A stretch of 64,000 nt of DNA from Streptomyces carminius (GCF_002794255.1 NZ_PGGW01000058.1:292624-356623); one strand, 5' to 3'; positions 43,201 through 51,846 are shown, numbered from the stretch's first letter. A program made the numbers and translations. Notes: generated by a model not told the origin, from the sequence alone.

Positions 43201-44060
43201 AGCGGGAGGTACGCCTCGGGGGCGAGGATCAGGATGACCAGGCCGGTGTGGAGGTCGAGTTCGCCGTGCACCAGGCGCATGCCGATGCCGACGGCGACGA
43301 GGGCCACGGAGATGGTCGCGAGGAGTTCGAGGACGAAGGAGGAGAGGAAGGCGATCCGCAGGGTGCGCAGGGTGGCGCGGCGGTAGTCGGCGGTGATGAC
43401 GCGGATGTTCTCGGCCTGGGCCTTGGCGCGGCCGAAGACCTTGAGGGTGGGCAGGCCCGCGACGACGTCGAGGAAGTGGCCGGACAGGCGGGTGAGCAGC
43501 CGCCACTGGCGGTCCATGCGGCTCTGGGTGGCCCAGCCGATCAGGACCATGAAGACCGGGATCAGGGGGAGGGTGGCGGTGATGGTCGCCGCCGAGATCC
43601 AGTCGTCGGTGAGGATCCGGGCGATGACGGCGACGGGGACGACGACGGCGAGCGCCAGTTGGGGGAGGTAGCGGGCGAAGTAGTCGTCGAGGGCGTCGAT
43701 GCCGCGGGTGGCGAGGGTGGCGAGTTCGCCGGTGGACCGGGCGGGGCCGAGGGCGGTGGCGTGGGCCAGGAGGCGCAGGCGGAGTTCGGACTTGACCGCG
43801 GCGGAGGAGCGGTGGGCGGCCAGTTCGGTGAGCCAGGAGACCAGGGCCCGGCCGAGGGACACGGCCGCGAGGAGGAGCAGGGGGGTGGTGAGGGCGGTGG
43901 GGGGTGTGCGGTGCTGGAAGGCCTCGGTGATGACTTCGGCGATGAGTACGGCCTGGGCGATGACCAGGCCCGCTCCGGCCAGCCCGAGGGCCACCGCCGC
44001 GGCGAGGAAGCCGCGGGTGGTGCGGGCGTACCGGAGCAGGCGGGGGTCGACGGGCTTCAT
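40293..44060 (-). CDS. cydDC: CydD-CydC fused thiol-reductant ABC exporter
   Basis: 1255 residues; ATG 44060 overlaps the cydB stop (ATGA). Two ABC half-transporters in one chain. CydD half: six helices (~18-310), Walker A GPSGCGKTT (~355), signature LSAGQRQRVALA (~460), Walker B IVLLDEPTAALDG. A Pro/Ala-rich linker (~530-665) contains the translated palindromic element (~590-624, GHSSVICGQWADQERV). CydC half: six helices (~680-950), Walker A GLSGSGKTT (~1040), signature LSGGQRQRLALA (~1145), Walker B VLVLDEPAEHLD. CydDC exports glutathione/cysteine-like thiols needed to assemble cytochrome bd. Actinobacteria commonly fuse the halves; this linker is unusually long. Confidence 0.95.
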   Translation of the reverse strand: MKPVDPRLLRYARTTRGFLAAAVALGLAGAGLVIAQAVLIAEVITEAFQHRTPPTALTTPLLLLAAVSLGRALVSWLTELAAHRSSAAVKSELRLRLLAHATALGPARSTGELATLATRGIDALDDYFARYLPQLALAVVVPVAVIARILTDDWISAATITATLPLIPVFMVLIGWATQSRMDRQWRLLTRLSGHFLDVVAGLPTLKVFGRAKAQAENIRVITADYRRATLRTLRIAFLSSFVLELLATISVALVAVGIGMRLVHGELDLHTGLVILILAPEAYLPLRQVGTHYHAAAEGLSAADEVFTLLETAPPTPGTHPAPDARTATLTLDGLTVRHEGRTTDSLPPTTLTISPGETIALTGPSGCGKTTLLRTLLGLTPPTTGRILVNGTNLTTLAPPTWHSQIAWVPQHPHLFAGTIADNVRLPRPDATDAEVLRALHDAGAADLGPTTLLGENGTGLSAGQRQRVALARAFLADRPIVLLDEPTAALDGATEAQVVDAIARLTRDRTTLLVVHRPALLPLADRVIRIGSAAAAPSGPAPVPIGTPDHPAPTEPADGSEPAPGSAPDPATPVGPAPGSVPEGTGRGGRSGHSSVICGQWADQERVTSTAVNNAVRNGRPGPAPTPARTAPAPTHAPAPAPAPTDAPAPAPAPAPAQRSTLARVREIAHPLRGRFALALVLGALALASAIGLMAVSGWLISRASQQPPVLYLMIAVTATRAFGIGRAVFRYAERLVSHDAVFRVLADLRVAVYTRLERLAPAGLRRTRRGDLLTRLVADVDALQDYFLRWLLPATVAATVSLAATGFTTWLLPEAGLALAAGLLTAGVAVPALAAAVARRTERQLAPARGTLTTRTVDLLTGTAELTVAGALPRRLAAVRAADAALTRIAARSSAVTALGGGLTALTTGLTVTAAAWFGAAAVHTGRLDGLLMAVVVLTPLAAFEAVTGMPLAAQHRQRARRSAERVHEVTDAPAPVREPEHPVPAPAPAAAFPVVLDGVTARHPGQDPGDRPALQDMHLRLTPGRRVAVVGLSGSGKTTLAHVLLRFLDPVAGRYTLGADSATATDATALASDDVRRLVGLCAQDAHIFDSTLRENLRLARTTATDAELHAALAAARLDTWAATLPEGLDTLVGEFGARLSGGQRQRLALARALLADFPVLVLDEPAEHLDTATADALTADLLTATEGRTTVLITHRLAGLDAVDEVLVLDGGRTVQRGPYAELAALDGPFRAMLERERATEGALTTAVG
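42189..42292. repeat. Palindromic element, copy 2 (104 bp) inside cydDC
   Basis: Inverted copy of the 39046-39150 element. Outer arms GGGGCGACCATTCCGGAC (42189-42206) and 42275-42292; inner arms TTATTTACGGCC (42211-42222) and GGCCGCAAATAA (42254-42265). The stem position G-C in copy 1 (39074/39127) is T-A here (42212/42264), a compensatory change, while the centre (42223-42253) has diverged. It keeps the cydDC frame open. Flanks 42146-42188 and 42293-42365 are also similar to those of copy 1. Confidence 0.85.
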
Positions 44061-45088
44061 GCGCGGGTCGGTTCCTGCTGCTGGGGGTGGGTGTCGGGGG
44101 CGATGTGCTGGGTGCCGATGCGCTTGCGGAAGACCCAGTAGGTCCAGCCCTGGTAGAGCAGGACGAGGGGGGTGGCCAGGACGGCCAGCCAGGTCATGAT
44201 CGTCAGGGTGTAGGGGGTGGAGGAGGCGTTGGTGACCGTCAGGCTCCAGGCCGGGTTGGTGGTGGAGGGCATGACGTTCGGGTAGAGCGCGAGGAAGAGG
44301 GTCGCGACGGCGGCCACGATCGTCACGCCGGAGAGGGTGAAGGACCAGCCCTCGTGGCCGACGGTGATCGCGCGGATGGCGAGGAGGAGGGCGACGGCGG
44401 CGGCGGACGCGGTGAGGAGGGTGGTCAGGTCGCCGCGGTCGAGCTGGGTCCAGCCGAGGAAGGCGACCGCGAGGACGGCGGTGGCCAGGCCGAGGCGGAC
44501 GGCGAGGGCGCGGGAGCGGGCGCGGATGTCGCCGACGGTCTTGAGGGCGGTGAAGACCGCGCCGTGGAAGGTGAACAGGGTGAGCGTGGTGAGGCCGCCG
44601 AGGAGGGCGTAGGGGGTGAGGAGGTCGAGGACGCCGCCGGTGTACTCCTTGTCGGCGTCGATGGCGACGCCGTGGACGATGTTGGCGAAGGCCACGCCCC
44701 ACAGGAAGGCGGGGAGGAGGGAGCTCCAGAAGATGGCGTGCTCCCAGTTGCGCTGCCAGTTCTCCTCGGGGCGCTTGGCGCGGTACTCGAAGGCGACGCC
44801 GCGCACGATCAGGCAGACGAGGATGAGGAGCAGGGGGACGTAGAAGCCGGAGAAGAGGGTGGCGTACCAGTCGGGGAAGGCGGCGAAGGTGGCGCCGCCG
44901 GCGGTCAGCAGCCAGACCTCGTTGCCGTCCCAGACGGGGCCGATGGTGTTGATCAGTACGCGGCGCTCGGCGCGGTCGCGGGCCAGCAGCCGGGTGAGGA
45001 CGCCGACGCCGAAGTCGAAGCCCTCCAGGAAGAAGTAGCCGGTCCACAGGACGGCGATGAGGACGAACCAGATGTCGTGGAGTTCCAT
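44057..45088 (-). CDS. cydB: Cytochrome bd oxidase subunit II
   Basis: 343 residues starting MELHDIWFVLIAVLWTGYFF, with the CydB marks LEGFDFGVG (~22), GPVWDGNEVWLL (~50) and WRGVAFEYRAK-like VRGVAFEYRAK (~92). About nine helices. Partner of CydA in the quinol-oxidising terminal oxidase that works at low oxygen. Eight bases after cydA; the stop overlaps the cydDC start. Confidence 0.97.
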   Translation of the reverse strand: MELHDIWFVLIAVLWTGYFFLEGFDFGVGVLTRLLARDRAERRVLINTIGPVWDGNEVWLLTAGGATFAAFPDWYATLFSGFYVPLLLILVCLIVRGVAFEYRAKRPEENWQRNWEHAIFWSSLLPAFLWGVAFANIVHGVAIDADKEYTGGVLDLLTPYALLGGLTTLTLFTFHGAVFTALKTVGDIRARSRALAVRLGLATAVLAVAFLGWTQLDRGDLTTLLTASAAAVALLLAIRAITVGHEGWSFTLSGVTIVAAVATLFLALYPNVMPSTTNPAWSLTVTNASSTPYTLTIMTWLAVLATPLVLLYQGWTYWVFRKRIGTQHIAPDTHPQQQEPTRA

Positions 45089-45096
45089 GGGAAACC

Positions 45097-46605
45097 TCAG
45101 TAGGAGAAGGCCATGGGGCGGTCGGCGTCGTCCTTGTCGCCGCCGATCCGGGTGGGCGGGTTGAGGTCGGCCTCCGTGAGTTCGGGGGGTCCGGCCTTGA
45201 CGTACTTGGCCAGGAGCTTGACCTCGATGACCGCGAGGACGGCGTAGAGGGTGGTGAAGACGGTCATCGAGAGGATCACTTCGAGCTGGGAGACGCCGGG
45301 GGAGACGGCGTCGGTGGTGCGCATCAGGCCGTAGACGACCCAGGGCTGGCGGCCCATCTCGGTGAAGATCCAGCCCCAGGCGTTCGCCAGGAGCGGGAAG
45401 CCGAGGGTGAGGAAGGCGAGCTGCCAGTAGCGGCGGGTGAGGGTGGGGCCGAGGGTCCGCTCGCGGGTGAGGGCGAGTGTGGGGACTTCGTCGGGGGTGG
45501 TGCGGTGGCGTTCGGCCAGCCAGAAGCGGCGGCGGGTGAGCCACAGACCGGCCGCGCCGAGGGCGAGGGAGGCCATGCCGAAGCCGATCATCCAGCGGAA
45601 GCTCCAGTAGGCGACGGGGATGTTGGGCCGGTAGTCGCCGGGGCCGTACTGCTCCTGGAGGGCGGCGTTGGTGTCGTTGATGCCGGGGACGGGTGAGTCG
45701 AAGTCGCTGTGGGCGAGGAAGGAGAGCAGGCCGGGGATCTCGACGGCGACCTTGTTGTGGCCCTCGTCCACGTCGCCGTAGGCGAAGACGGAGAACGGGG
45801 CGGGGCCCTCGGTCTCCCACAGGGCCTCGGCGGCGGCCATCTTCATCGGCTGCTGCTCGTACATGATCTTGGCGAGGTGGTCGCCGCTGGCGGCGGTGAG
45901 CGCGCCGGCCGCCACCATGGTGACCAGGCCGAGGCGGAGCGAGGTCCGCATCACGGGGATGTGGCGGCGGCGGATCAGGTGGTAGGCGGCGATGCCGACC
46001 AGGAAGGCGCCGCCGGTGAGGAAGGCGGCGGTCATGGTGTGGAGGAACTGCGCCACGGCGGTGTTCTGGGTGAGCACGGCGAGGAAGTCGGTCAGCTCGG
46101 CGCGGCCGGACTCGGCGTTGATGCGGTAGCCGACGGGGTGCTGCATCCAGGAGTTGGCCGCCAGGATGAAGTAGGCGGAGAGCACCGTGCCGATCGAGAC
46201 CATCCAGATGGTGGCGAGGTGGATCTTCGGGGGGAGCCGGTCCCAGCCGAAGATCCACAGGCCGATGAAGGTGGACTCGAAGAAGAACGCGATCAGCGCC
46301 TCGAAGGCAAGGGGGGCGCCGAAGACGTCGCCGACGAAGCGGGAGTAGTCGGACCAGTTCATGCCGAACTGGAACTCCTGCACGATGCCGGTGACGACGC
46401 CCATCGCGATGTTGATCAGGAAGAGCTTGCCCCAGAACTTCGTGGCCCTCAGGTAGACGTCTCTGCCGGTGCGGACCCAGGCCGTCTGGAGAACGGCGGT
46501 GAGGGCGGCGAGCGAGATCGTCAGGGGGACGAAGAGGAAGTGGTAGACGGTGGTGATGCCGAACTGCCACCGCGCCAGGGTCTCGGGCGCCAGAGCCAGG
46601 TCCAC
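45097..46605 (-). CDS. cydA: Cytochrome bd ubiquinol/menaquinol oxidase subunit I
   Basis: GTG 46605 with GGAGAG upstream; the frame extends to 46671 but that part is the Rex operator region. 502 residues, nine helices. Heme and quinol marks: ARWQFGITTVYHFLFVPL (heme b595 His ~20), QFLHTMTAAFLTGG (heme b558 His ~185), and MGRQPWVVYGLMRT (~412). The Q-loop between helices six and seven is of the short type. First gene of the cydA-cydB-cydDC operon. Confidence 0.97.
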   Translation of the reverse strand: MDLALAPETLARWQFGITTVYHFLFVPLTISLAALTAVLQTAWVRTGRDVYLRATKFWGKLFLINIAMGVVTGIVQEFQFGMNWSDYSRFVGDVFGAPLAFEALIAFFFESTFIGLWIFGWDRLPPKIHLATIWMVSIGTVLSAYFILAANSWMQHPVGYRINAESGRAELTDFLAVLTQNTAVAQFLHTMTAAFLTGGAFLVGIAAYHLIRRRHIPVMRTSLRLGLVTMVAAGALTAASGDHLAKIMYEQQPMKMAAAEALWETEGPAPFSVFAYGDVDEGHNKVAVEIPGLLSFLAHSDFDSPVPGINDTNAALQEQYGPGDYRPNIPVAYWSFRWMIGFGMASLALGAAGLWLTRRRFWLAERHRTTPDEVPTLALTRERTLGPTLTRRYWQLAFLTLGFPLLANAWGWIFTEMGRQPWVVYGLMRTTDAVSPGVSQLEVILSMTVFTTLYAVLAVIEVKLLAKYVKAGPPELTEADLNPPTRIGGDKDDADRPMAFSY

Positions 46606-46649
46606 GGCACTCTCCAAGGATGCGGACGGGTGTGAGGTGGCACACAACT

Positions 46650-46667
46650 TTGTGAATGCGTTCACAT
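46650..46667. promoter_or_regulatory. Rex operator (ROP) upstream of cydA
   Basis: TTGTGAATGCGTTCACAT matches the Rex consensus TTGTGAANNNNTTCACAA at all but the last base. A further TTCACAA half site follows (46667-46673). In S. coelicolor Rex represses the cyd operon when the NADH/NAD ratio is low (Brekasis and Paget work, from memory). 45 bases before the cydA start, it should overlap the promoter. Confidence 0.9.
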
Positions 46668-46767
46668 TCACAAGAAGTATGACTCAGCTATGTTCGTGCC
46701 TCCAAACCGGGGGTGGGAGGACACGAACGTCCCTGTTGGGAGGGCCTTTGGTCCCGGGTGGCGGGGC

Positions 46768-47847
46768 TTACGGCTCCTGGCGGAAGCTCTCCGCCGTCCG
46801 CAGGAAGAGGTCGTTGGCCGCGGCCTCGCCGATCGTGACCCGGGCCCCCTCGCCGGCGAAGGGACGCACCACCACGCCCGCCTTCTCGCAGGCCGCCGCG
46901 AAGTCGGCGGTACGGTCGCCCAGCCGCAGCCAGACGAAGTTCGCCTGCGTCTCGGGCACCGTCCAGCCCTGGGCCCGCAGCTCGCGCAGCACCCGCCCGC
47001 GCTCGGCGACGAGCGCGTCCACCCGCTTGAGCAGCTCGTTCTCGCTGCGCAGCGAGGCGACCGCCGCGTCCTGCGCGATCTGGCTCACCCCGAAGGGCAC
47101 CGCCGTCTTGCGCAGCGCCGCGGCCACCGGCTCGTGGGCGACCGCGAAACCGACCCGCAGGCCGGCCAGGCCGTACGCCTTGGAGAAGGTGCGCAGCACG
47201 CACACGTTGGGACGGTCGCGGTAGAGCTCGATGCCGTCGGGGATCCCGGGGTCGCGGACGAACTCGCGGTACGCCTCGTCCAGGACGACCAGGACGTCGC
47301 CGGGGACCCGGTCCAGGAAGCGTTCCAGCTCGGCGCGGCGGACGGCGTTGCCGGTGGGGTTGTTGGGGGTGCAGACGAAGATCAGCCGGGTGCGGTCGGT
47401 GACGGCGTCCGCCATCGCGTCCAGGTCGTGGTCCTCGCCCCCGGTCAGCGGCACCCGGACGGAGGCCGCGCCGGAGATCTGGGTGATGATCGGGTACGCC
47501 TCGAAGGACCGCCAGGCGTAGATCACCTCGTCGCCGGGACCGGCGGTGGCCTGCAGCAACTGCTGGGCGACGCCGACGGAGCCGGTGCCGGTCGCCAGAT
47601 GCGTCACGGGCACCTCGAAGCGGTCCGCCAGCTCCGCCAGAAGGGCGGTGCAGGCCATGTCCGGATAGCGGTTGAAGGAGCCGGCCGCGGCGGTGGCGGT
47701 CTCCAGGACGCCGGGCAGGGGCGGGTAGGGGTTCTCGTTGGAGGACAGCTTGTAGGCCCGCGGGCCGCCGGGGGCCGGGGGACGGCCGGGCTTGTAGGTG
47801 GGGATCCCGTCCAGCGCCGCGCGCAGCTTGGGGGCCTTCTCCGTCAT
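46768..47847 (-). CDS. hisC: Histidinol-phosphate / aromatic amino acid aminotransferase
   Basis: ATG 47847 with CGGAGGA upstream. 359 residues, fold-type I PLP enzyme: KLSSNENPY substrate loop (~33), TPNNPTGNA (~157), LDEAYREFV (~188) and the PLP lysine in TFSKAYGLAGLRVGF (~220), then the C-terminal arginine in VVVRPFAG (~327). The second HisC of Streptomyces may act in phenylalanine synthesis with pheA nearby rather than histidine. Upstream neighbour cydA reads the same way, but a promoter with the Rex site lies between. Confidence 0.92.
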   Translation of the reverse strand: MTEKAPKLRAALDGIPTYKPGRPPAPGGPRAYKLSSNENPYPPLPGVLETATAAAGSFNRYPDMACTALLAELADRFEVPVTHLATGTGSVGVAQQLLQATAGPGDEVIYAWRSFEAYPIITQISGAASVRVPLTGGEDHDLDAMADAVTDRTRLIFVCTPNNPTGNAVRRAELERFLDRVPGDVLVVLDEAYREFVRDPGIPDGIELYRDRPNVCVLRTFSKAYGLAGLRVGFAVAHEPVAAALRKTAVPFGVSQIAQDAAVASLRSENELLKRVDALVAERGRVLRELRAQGWTVPETQANFVWLRLGDRTADFAAACEKAGVVVRPFAGEGARVTIGEAAANDLFLRTAESFRQEP

Positions 47848-48230
47848 GGCAGGTCCTCCGTGAGTTGTTGGACGGCCCCGGAGGGCCGGGTCGTGGAGCG
47901 GCCGTGCCGCCGCTCGTACCGCTATTGCTGCACACCATAGGAGGATTCCCGGGGTCCGCGTACCTCCCCCATGGGCGCTTTTTTGCGAGCGTGCGCGGGT
48001 GGCGCGCGCCGTGGCGCGCGTCACTCGTGGAGGTGAGTTGAGACAGCTTTGAGACATCCGGGGTTCTGCTGGAGCAGACGCCGAAACAGCTGCAGAAACG
48101 ATGGGTTAATCCTTCAACTACCGCCTCTTCCAAGGTCGTTACCGCAGTCACGGCTTGCAGAATCGTCTCTTCACCCCCTCCCCTGTGAGCTCCCGCAGAC
48201 GGTGTGTCACGGCCCTACTATCGGCACGCC
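47848..48230. promoter_or_regulatory. Divergent promoter region between hisC and LacI gene
   Basis: 383 bases. TACTAT at 48216-48221, ten bases before ATG 48231, is a good -10 and implies leaderless LacI mRNA. An AT-richer stretch runs from 48080 to 48175. A GCGCGC-rich palindrome GGCGCGCGCC...GGCGCGCG lies at 48001-48019. No gene or RNA recognised. Confidence 0.4.
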
Positions 48231-49343
48231 ATGACAGCAGCAGGGAAGCACCAGGTGAGCCGGGCACACAGCCGTCGACTGGGACGCGCGGGCATCCGTG
48301 ACGTAGCCGCCGCGGCCGGAGTGTCGATCACGACCGTCTCGGACGCGCTCAACGGCAAGGGACGGCTGCCCGACGCCACCCGGCGCCATGTCCGGGAGGT
48401 CGCCGACCGGCTCGGCTACCGGCCCTCCGCCGCGGCCCGCACCCTCCGCACCGGCAAGTCGGGGCTGCTCGGGCTCACGGTCACCACCTACGGCGAGGAG
48501 CCCTTCACCTTCACCGAGTTCGCCTACTTCGCCGAGATGGCCCGCGCCGCCTCCTCCGCCGCCCTGGCCCGCGGCTACGCCCTGGTGATCCTGCCCGGCA
48601 GCACCCGGCAGAGCCCCTACGACGTCTGGTCGAACGTCGCCCTCGACGGCACCGTCGTCATCGACCCCTCCGACCGGGACCCGGTCGTCACCGAGCTGGT
48701 CCGCCAGGGCATCCCCGTCGTCTCCGACGGCCGCCCCTGCGGCGACCTGCCCGTCACCGCCTGGGTCGACAACGACCACGAGGCCGCGGTGACGGGTCTG
48801 CTGGACCATCTGGCCGCCGCCGGCGCCCGCCGCATCGGCCTGCTCACCGGCACCAGCACCGACACCTACACCCGGCTGTCCACCACCGCCTATCTGCGCT
48901 GGTGCGAACGCCGGGGCCAGGACCCGGTGTACGAGGCGTACCCGGCCCACGACCCCTGCGCGGGCGCCGTCGCCGCCGACCGGCTGCTCGCCCGGCCCGA
49001 CCGGCCCGACGCCGTGTACGGCCTGTTCGACCCCAACGGCACCGACCTGCTCGCCGCCGCCCGCCGCTACGGGCTGCGCGTCCCCGACGACCTGCTGCTG
49101 GTGTGCTGCAGCGAGTCGGCCGTCTACGCCGGCACCGAGCCGCCCATCACCACCCTGTCGCTGAAGCCCGGACGCATCGGCACCACCGTCGTACAGCTGC
49201 TGATCGACGCCATCGAGGGGACCGGCGGCGGCCGCCCCGTCCAGCAGATCATGCCCACCGACCTGATCGTCCGCACCTCCTCGCAGCGCCGCCGCCGGCG
49301 GGCGACGGTGAGCGCGCCCCGCTCCCCCGAACAGCACGGTTGA
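48231..49343 (+). CDS. LacI family transcriptional regulator
   Basis: 370 residues. N-terminal helix-turn-helix and hinge (~19-75): IRDVAAAAGVSITTVSDALNG and LGYRPSAAARTLRTG. The effector domain (~85-345) has the periplasmic-binding-protein fold with LLGLTVTTYGEEP, DGTVVIDPSD, WVDNDHEAAV, TGTSTDTYTRL and YAGTEPPITTLSL. Ligand unknown, likely a sugar. No sugar transporter is adjacent, so the target genes may be elsewhere. Confidence 0.92.
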   Translation: MTAAGKHQVSRAHSRRLGRAGIRDVAAAAGVSITTVSDALNGKGRLPDATRRHVREVADRLGYRPSAAARTLRTGKSGLLGLTVTTYGEEPFTFTEFAYFAEMARAASSAALARGYALVILPGSTRQSPYDVWSNVALDGTVVIDPSDRDPVVTELVRQGIPVVSDGRPCGDLPVTAWVDNDHEAAVTGLLDHLAAAGARRIGLLTGTSTDTYTRLSTTAYLRWCERRGQDPVYEAYPAHDPCAGAVAADRLLARPDRPDAVYGLFDPNGTDLLAAARRYGLRVPDDLLLVCCSESAVYAGTEPPITTLSLKPGRIGTTVVQLLIDAIEGTGGGRPVQQIMPTDLIVRTSSQRRRRRATVSAPRSPEQHG

Positions 49344-49555
49344 CCGCAGAACCGGATGATTCCGGGAAAAAGCCCCGTGCCGCCCGCGCCACGTCCGGAC
49401 GCGGGCCGAATTGCCGCCCCCGGGTGCGTCACAAGGCGCGACCTGCGTTCCTATGATGGGCGCACGACACCAGGACCGGCTTTCGGCTGGGGCAACCCGC
49501 GGGAGGCGAAGAGAGGGTCCGGCAGGTGCAGGCGCGCGCGATGGTGGAGGGGTCG

Positions 49556-50680
49556 ATGACTCAGGGGGCCGGTCACGGAGCCGACGTCTGGCACGGCACG
49601 GGCGCGACGGGCGGCACCGTGGCCGGCGGTGTGGTGGGTCCGGCGGCCGGTGGCGCGGTCAGTGGTGTGGCCGGTGGCGCGGTCAGTGGTGTGGCCGGTG
49701 GCGCGGTCAGTGGTGTGGCCGGCACGCCGGGCACACCGGCCACTCCGGCCACCGGGCCGCACCCGGAGGGGTACACCCCGACCCGGCGCGACCTGCCCGT
49801 CATCGGCGCCGGGGCGCCCGTCCCCACCCCCACCCTGGTCGACACGCCCGCCCCCGCGGAGGGGCCGGGACCGCTGTACGTCGTCGGCGACGTCCACGGC
49901 TATCTGGACGAGCTGCGCACCGCCCTGCTCAACCAGGGCCTGATCGACACCGAGGACCACTGGACCGCGGGCAACGCCCGGCTGTGGTTCCTGGGCGACT
50001 TCACCGACCGCGGCCCGGACGGGGTGGGCGTCATCGACCTGGTGATGCAGCTCTCCGCCGAGGCCGCCGCCGCGGGCGGTTACTGCAAGGCGCTGATGGG
50101 CAACCACGAGCTGCTGCTGATCGGCGCCAAGCGGTTCGGCGACACTCCCGTCGGCTCCGGCGCGGGCACCGCCTCCTTCCAGGCCGCCTGGCTGCTCAAC
50201 GGCGGCCAGCGCTCGGACATGGAGCGCCTCCAGGAGCACCACGTCCAGTGGATGTCCCGGCTGGACGCCATGGCCCTGGCCGACGACCATCTGCTGGTCC
50301 ACTCCGACACCATGGCCTACCTGGAGTACGGCGACTCCATCGCGGACGTCAACGACACCATCACCGAGGCGCTCACCCACCACGACGCCGACGAGACCTG
50401 GGAGTTGTTCCGCAAGTTCACCAAGCGCTTCGCCTTCCGCGACGAGGCCGGGCCCATGGCCGCGCGCGAGCTGCTGGACGCCTACGGCGGGCGGCGCGTC
50501 GTCCACGGCCACAGTCCGATCCCGTATCTGCTGGGCGAGGTCGGCTCCGAGGACGGCGGCGAGGGCACACCCCAGGTGAACGGTCCGCACGTGTACGCCG
50601 ACTCCCTCGCCGTGGCGATGGACGGCGGGGTGACCATGGCCGGAAAGCTACTGGTGGCACAGCTTCCGCTGCCGTTCTGA
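49556..50680 (+). CDS. Metallophosphoesterase (serine/threonine phosphatase-like)
   Basis: ATG 49556 with GGAGGGG upstream (GTG 49526 and ATG 49541 are in-frame alternatives). 374 residues. Low-complexity N-terminus with three GGAVSGVA repeats (~30-54), then a calcineurin-type domain (~105-365): VVGDVHGYLDEL (~107), FLGDFTDRGPDG (~141), LMGNHELLL (~178), VHSDTMAYL (~243) and RVVHGHSPIPYLLG (~318). Two-metal phosphatase; the PP-like set suggests phosphoprotein or dinucleotide substrates. Confidence 0.92.
   Translation: MTQGAGHGADVWHGTGATGGTVAGGVVGPAAGGAVSGVAGGAVSGVAGGAVSGVAGTPGTPATPATGPHPEGYTPTRRDLPVIGAGAPVPTPTLVDTPAPAEGPGPLYVVGDVHGYLDELRTALLNQGLIDTEDHWTAGNARLWFLGDFTDRGPDGVGVIDLVMQLSAEAAAAGGYCKALMGNHELLLIGAKRFGDTPVGSGAGTASFQAAWLLNGGQRSDMERLQEHHVQWMSRLDAMALADDHLLVHSDTMAYLEYGDSIADVNDTITEALTHHDADETWELFRKFTKRFAFRDEAGPMAARELLDAYGGRRVVHGHSPIPYLLGEVGSEDGGEGTPQVNGPHVYADSLAVAMDGGVTMAGKLLVAQLPLPF
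49646..49717. repeat. Tandem repeat, three 24-bp units in coding sequence
   Basis: Three identical 24-bp units (49646-49669, 49670-49693, 49694-49717), each encoding eight residues (AGGAVSGV). Being a multiple of three, copy-number change would keep the frame. Confidence 0.9.
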
Positions 50681-50800
50681 ACGGCGGGCGGCCGACGGGC
50701 GGCGGTGGCTGTACGGCGGTCGTGCGCGGTCCGCACGGTGTCCACCGGGTGCGTGCGGTGTCGGCGACCGGAGTGAACGGCGCGCCCCGGTAGTGCGTAT

Positions 50801-50833
50801 TTTCCGGAAACACCCTGTCACGTTCCGCCGGAA
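50801..50833. promoter_or_regulatory. Two TTCC-GGAA palindromes upstream of a membrane-protein gene
   Basis: TTTCCGGAAA (50801-50810) and TTCCGCCGGAA (50823-50833) are about two helical turns apart, just before a TACCAT -10-like sequence at 50841. A plausible operator for the gene at 50917. Confidence 0.35.
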
Positions 50834-50916
50834 CCGCCTTACCATGCGGGTCCCTGCCGTAGCGAGCTCTCCTCCGTTTCCGCCCTCACGGCCTTACGGA
50901 GCACCGGGGGACGCAC

Positions 50917-51846
50917 ATGAACACCGCTCCGCACCTGAGCCCCGAGGACCGTGCCGAGTTCGGCAGAGTCCTCGAGGAGGCTCTGCGCACCACCGCGCAC
51001 CGGCGCACCGTGCCGGGCACCGGCGCGGAACCGCCGACCACCGAGCAGCTCCGCGCCATGGCGCTCGGCGCCGCCGCGGCGATCGCCGCCTGCGCCGCCG
51101 CGGAGTACGGCACCTTCGTCCAGCTCCGCGACGAGCTGCGCCGTCCCGGCCACGCCCCGGACTCCGCCGGTTCCGCCGCCGGGGCCGGCGCCGGGCTGGT
51201 GGCGATGCTCTCGGTGCTGGCGCCCGTGCTCGCCGGGACGGCCGCGGTGATCTTCCTCGTCGTCGGCCATGTGCTGCGGATGCTGGACCCCGAGCCCGCC
51301 ATCGCCGCACCGCTGCGCGACACGGGCTGGGCCTTCGCCGCCCTGACCGCCGCCGCGCTCCTGGCCGCGTGCGTCGGGCTGCTGGTCACCGCGCTGCGCC
51401 ACGGCTCCGGCGCGATCCGGGCGGACGGCCGGAGACGGGACGGCGGGCAGCGGGACGGGCGACGGCGGGCCCTGGCCGAGGAGGTCGAGCGGGCCCACGC
51501 GGCCTGGCGTACGGCACTGCTGGAACGCGGGATGCTGCCGTTCCTGCACAACGCGCTGGAGGGGCACGGAGCGCTGGACGGTCCCGGGAGCGCGCCGGGG
51601 ACGGCCCGGGTGCCCGGGCACGGGGAGCCGCGCGGGGAGCACGGTGACCGGCGCGACGACCGGCCCGGGGAGCCGCGCGGCGAGAGCCGCCACCCCCGGC
51701 TGGGCTACACCCATCCCGGCTTCTCCAGTCCGGCCCCGGACCGGGCCCGGGAGACGGGCACCCGGACCGGCTTCACCAGCCCGGACTTCACCGGCCCCGG
51801 CTTCGCGAGCCCCGACTTCGGCGGGCCCGAGCACACCCCGGACTGA
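50917..51846 (+). CDS. Membrane protein with Gly/Pro/Phe-rich tail
   Basis: 309 residues. A soluble helical N-terminus (~1-60) is followed by predicted helices at ~46-62, 90-118 and 135-160. A charged helical segment (~175-215, EEVERAHAAWRTALLERGMLPF) leads to a disordered Arg/Gly/Asp-rich tail ending in FTSPDFTGPGFASPDFGGP-like repeats. I recall similar proteins in Streptomyces without known role. AGCGAG-rich sequence upstream gives no clear ribosome site. Confidence 0.75.
   Translation: MNTAPHLSPEDRAEFGRVLEEALRTTAHRRTVPGTGAEPPTTEQLRAMALGAAAAIAACAAAEYGTFVQLRDELRRPGHAPDSAGSAAGAGAGLVAMLSVLAPVLAGTAAVIFLVVGHVLRMLDPEPAIAAPLRDTGWAFAALTAAALLAACVGLLVTALRHGSGAIRADGRRRDGGQRDGRRRALAEEVERAHAAWRTALLERGMLPFLHNALEGHGALDGPGSAPGTARVPGHGEPRGEHGDRRDDRPGEPRGESRHPRLGYTHPGFSSPAPDRARETGTRTGFTSPDFTGPGFASPDFGGPEHTPD

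Noticed and set aside
49646..49717. Possible CRISPR-like array
   Set aside because: Repeats are contiguous, in frame and without spacers; simple coding tandem repeat.
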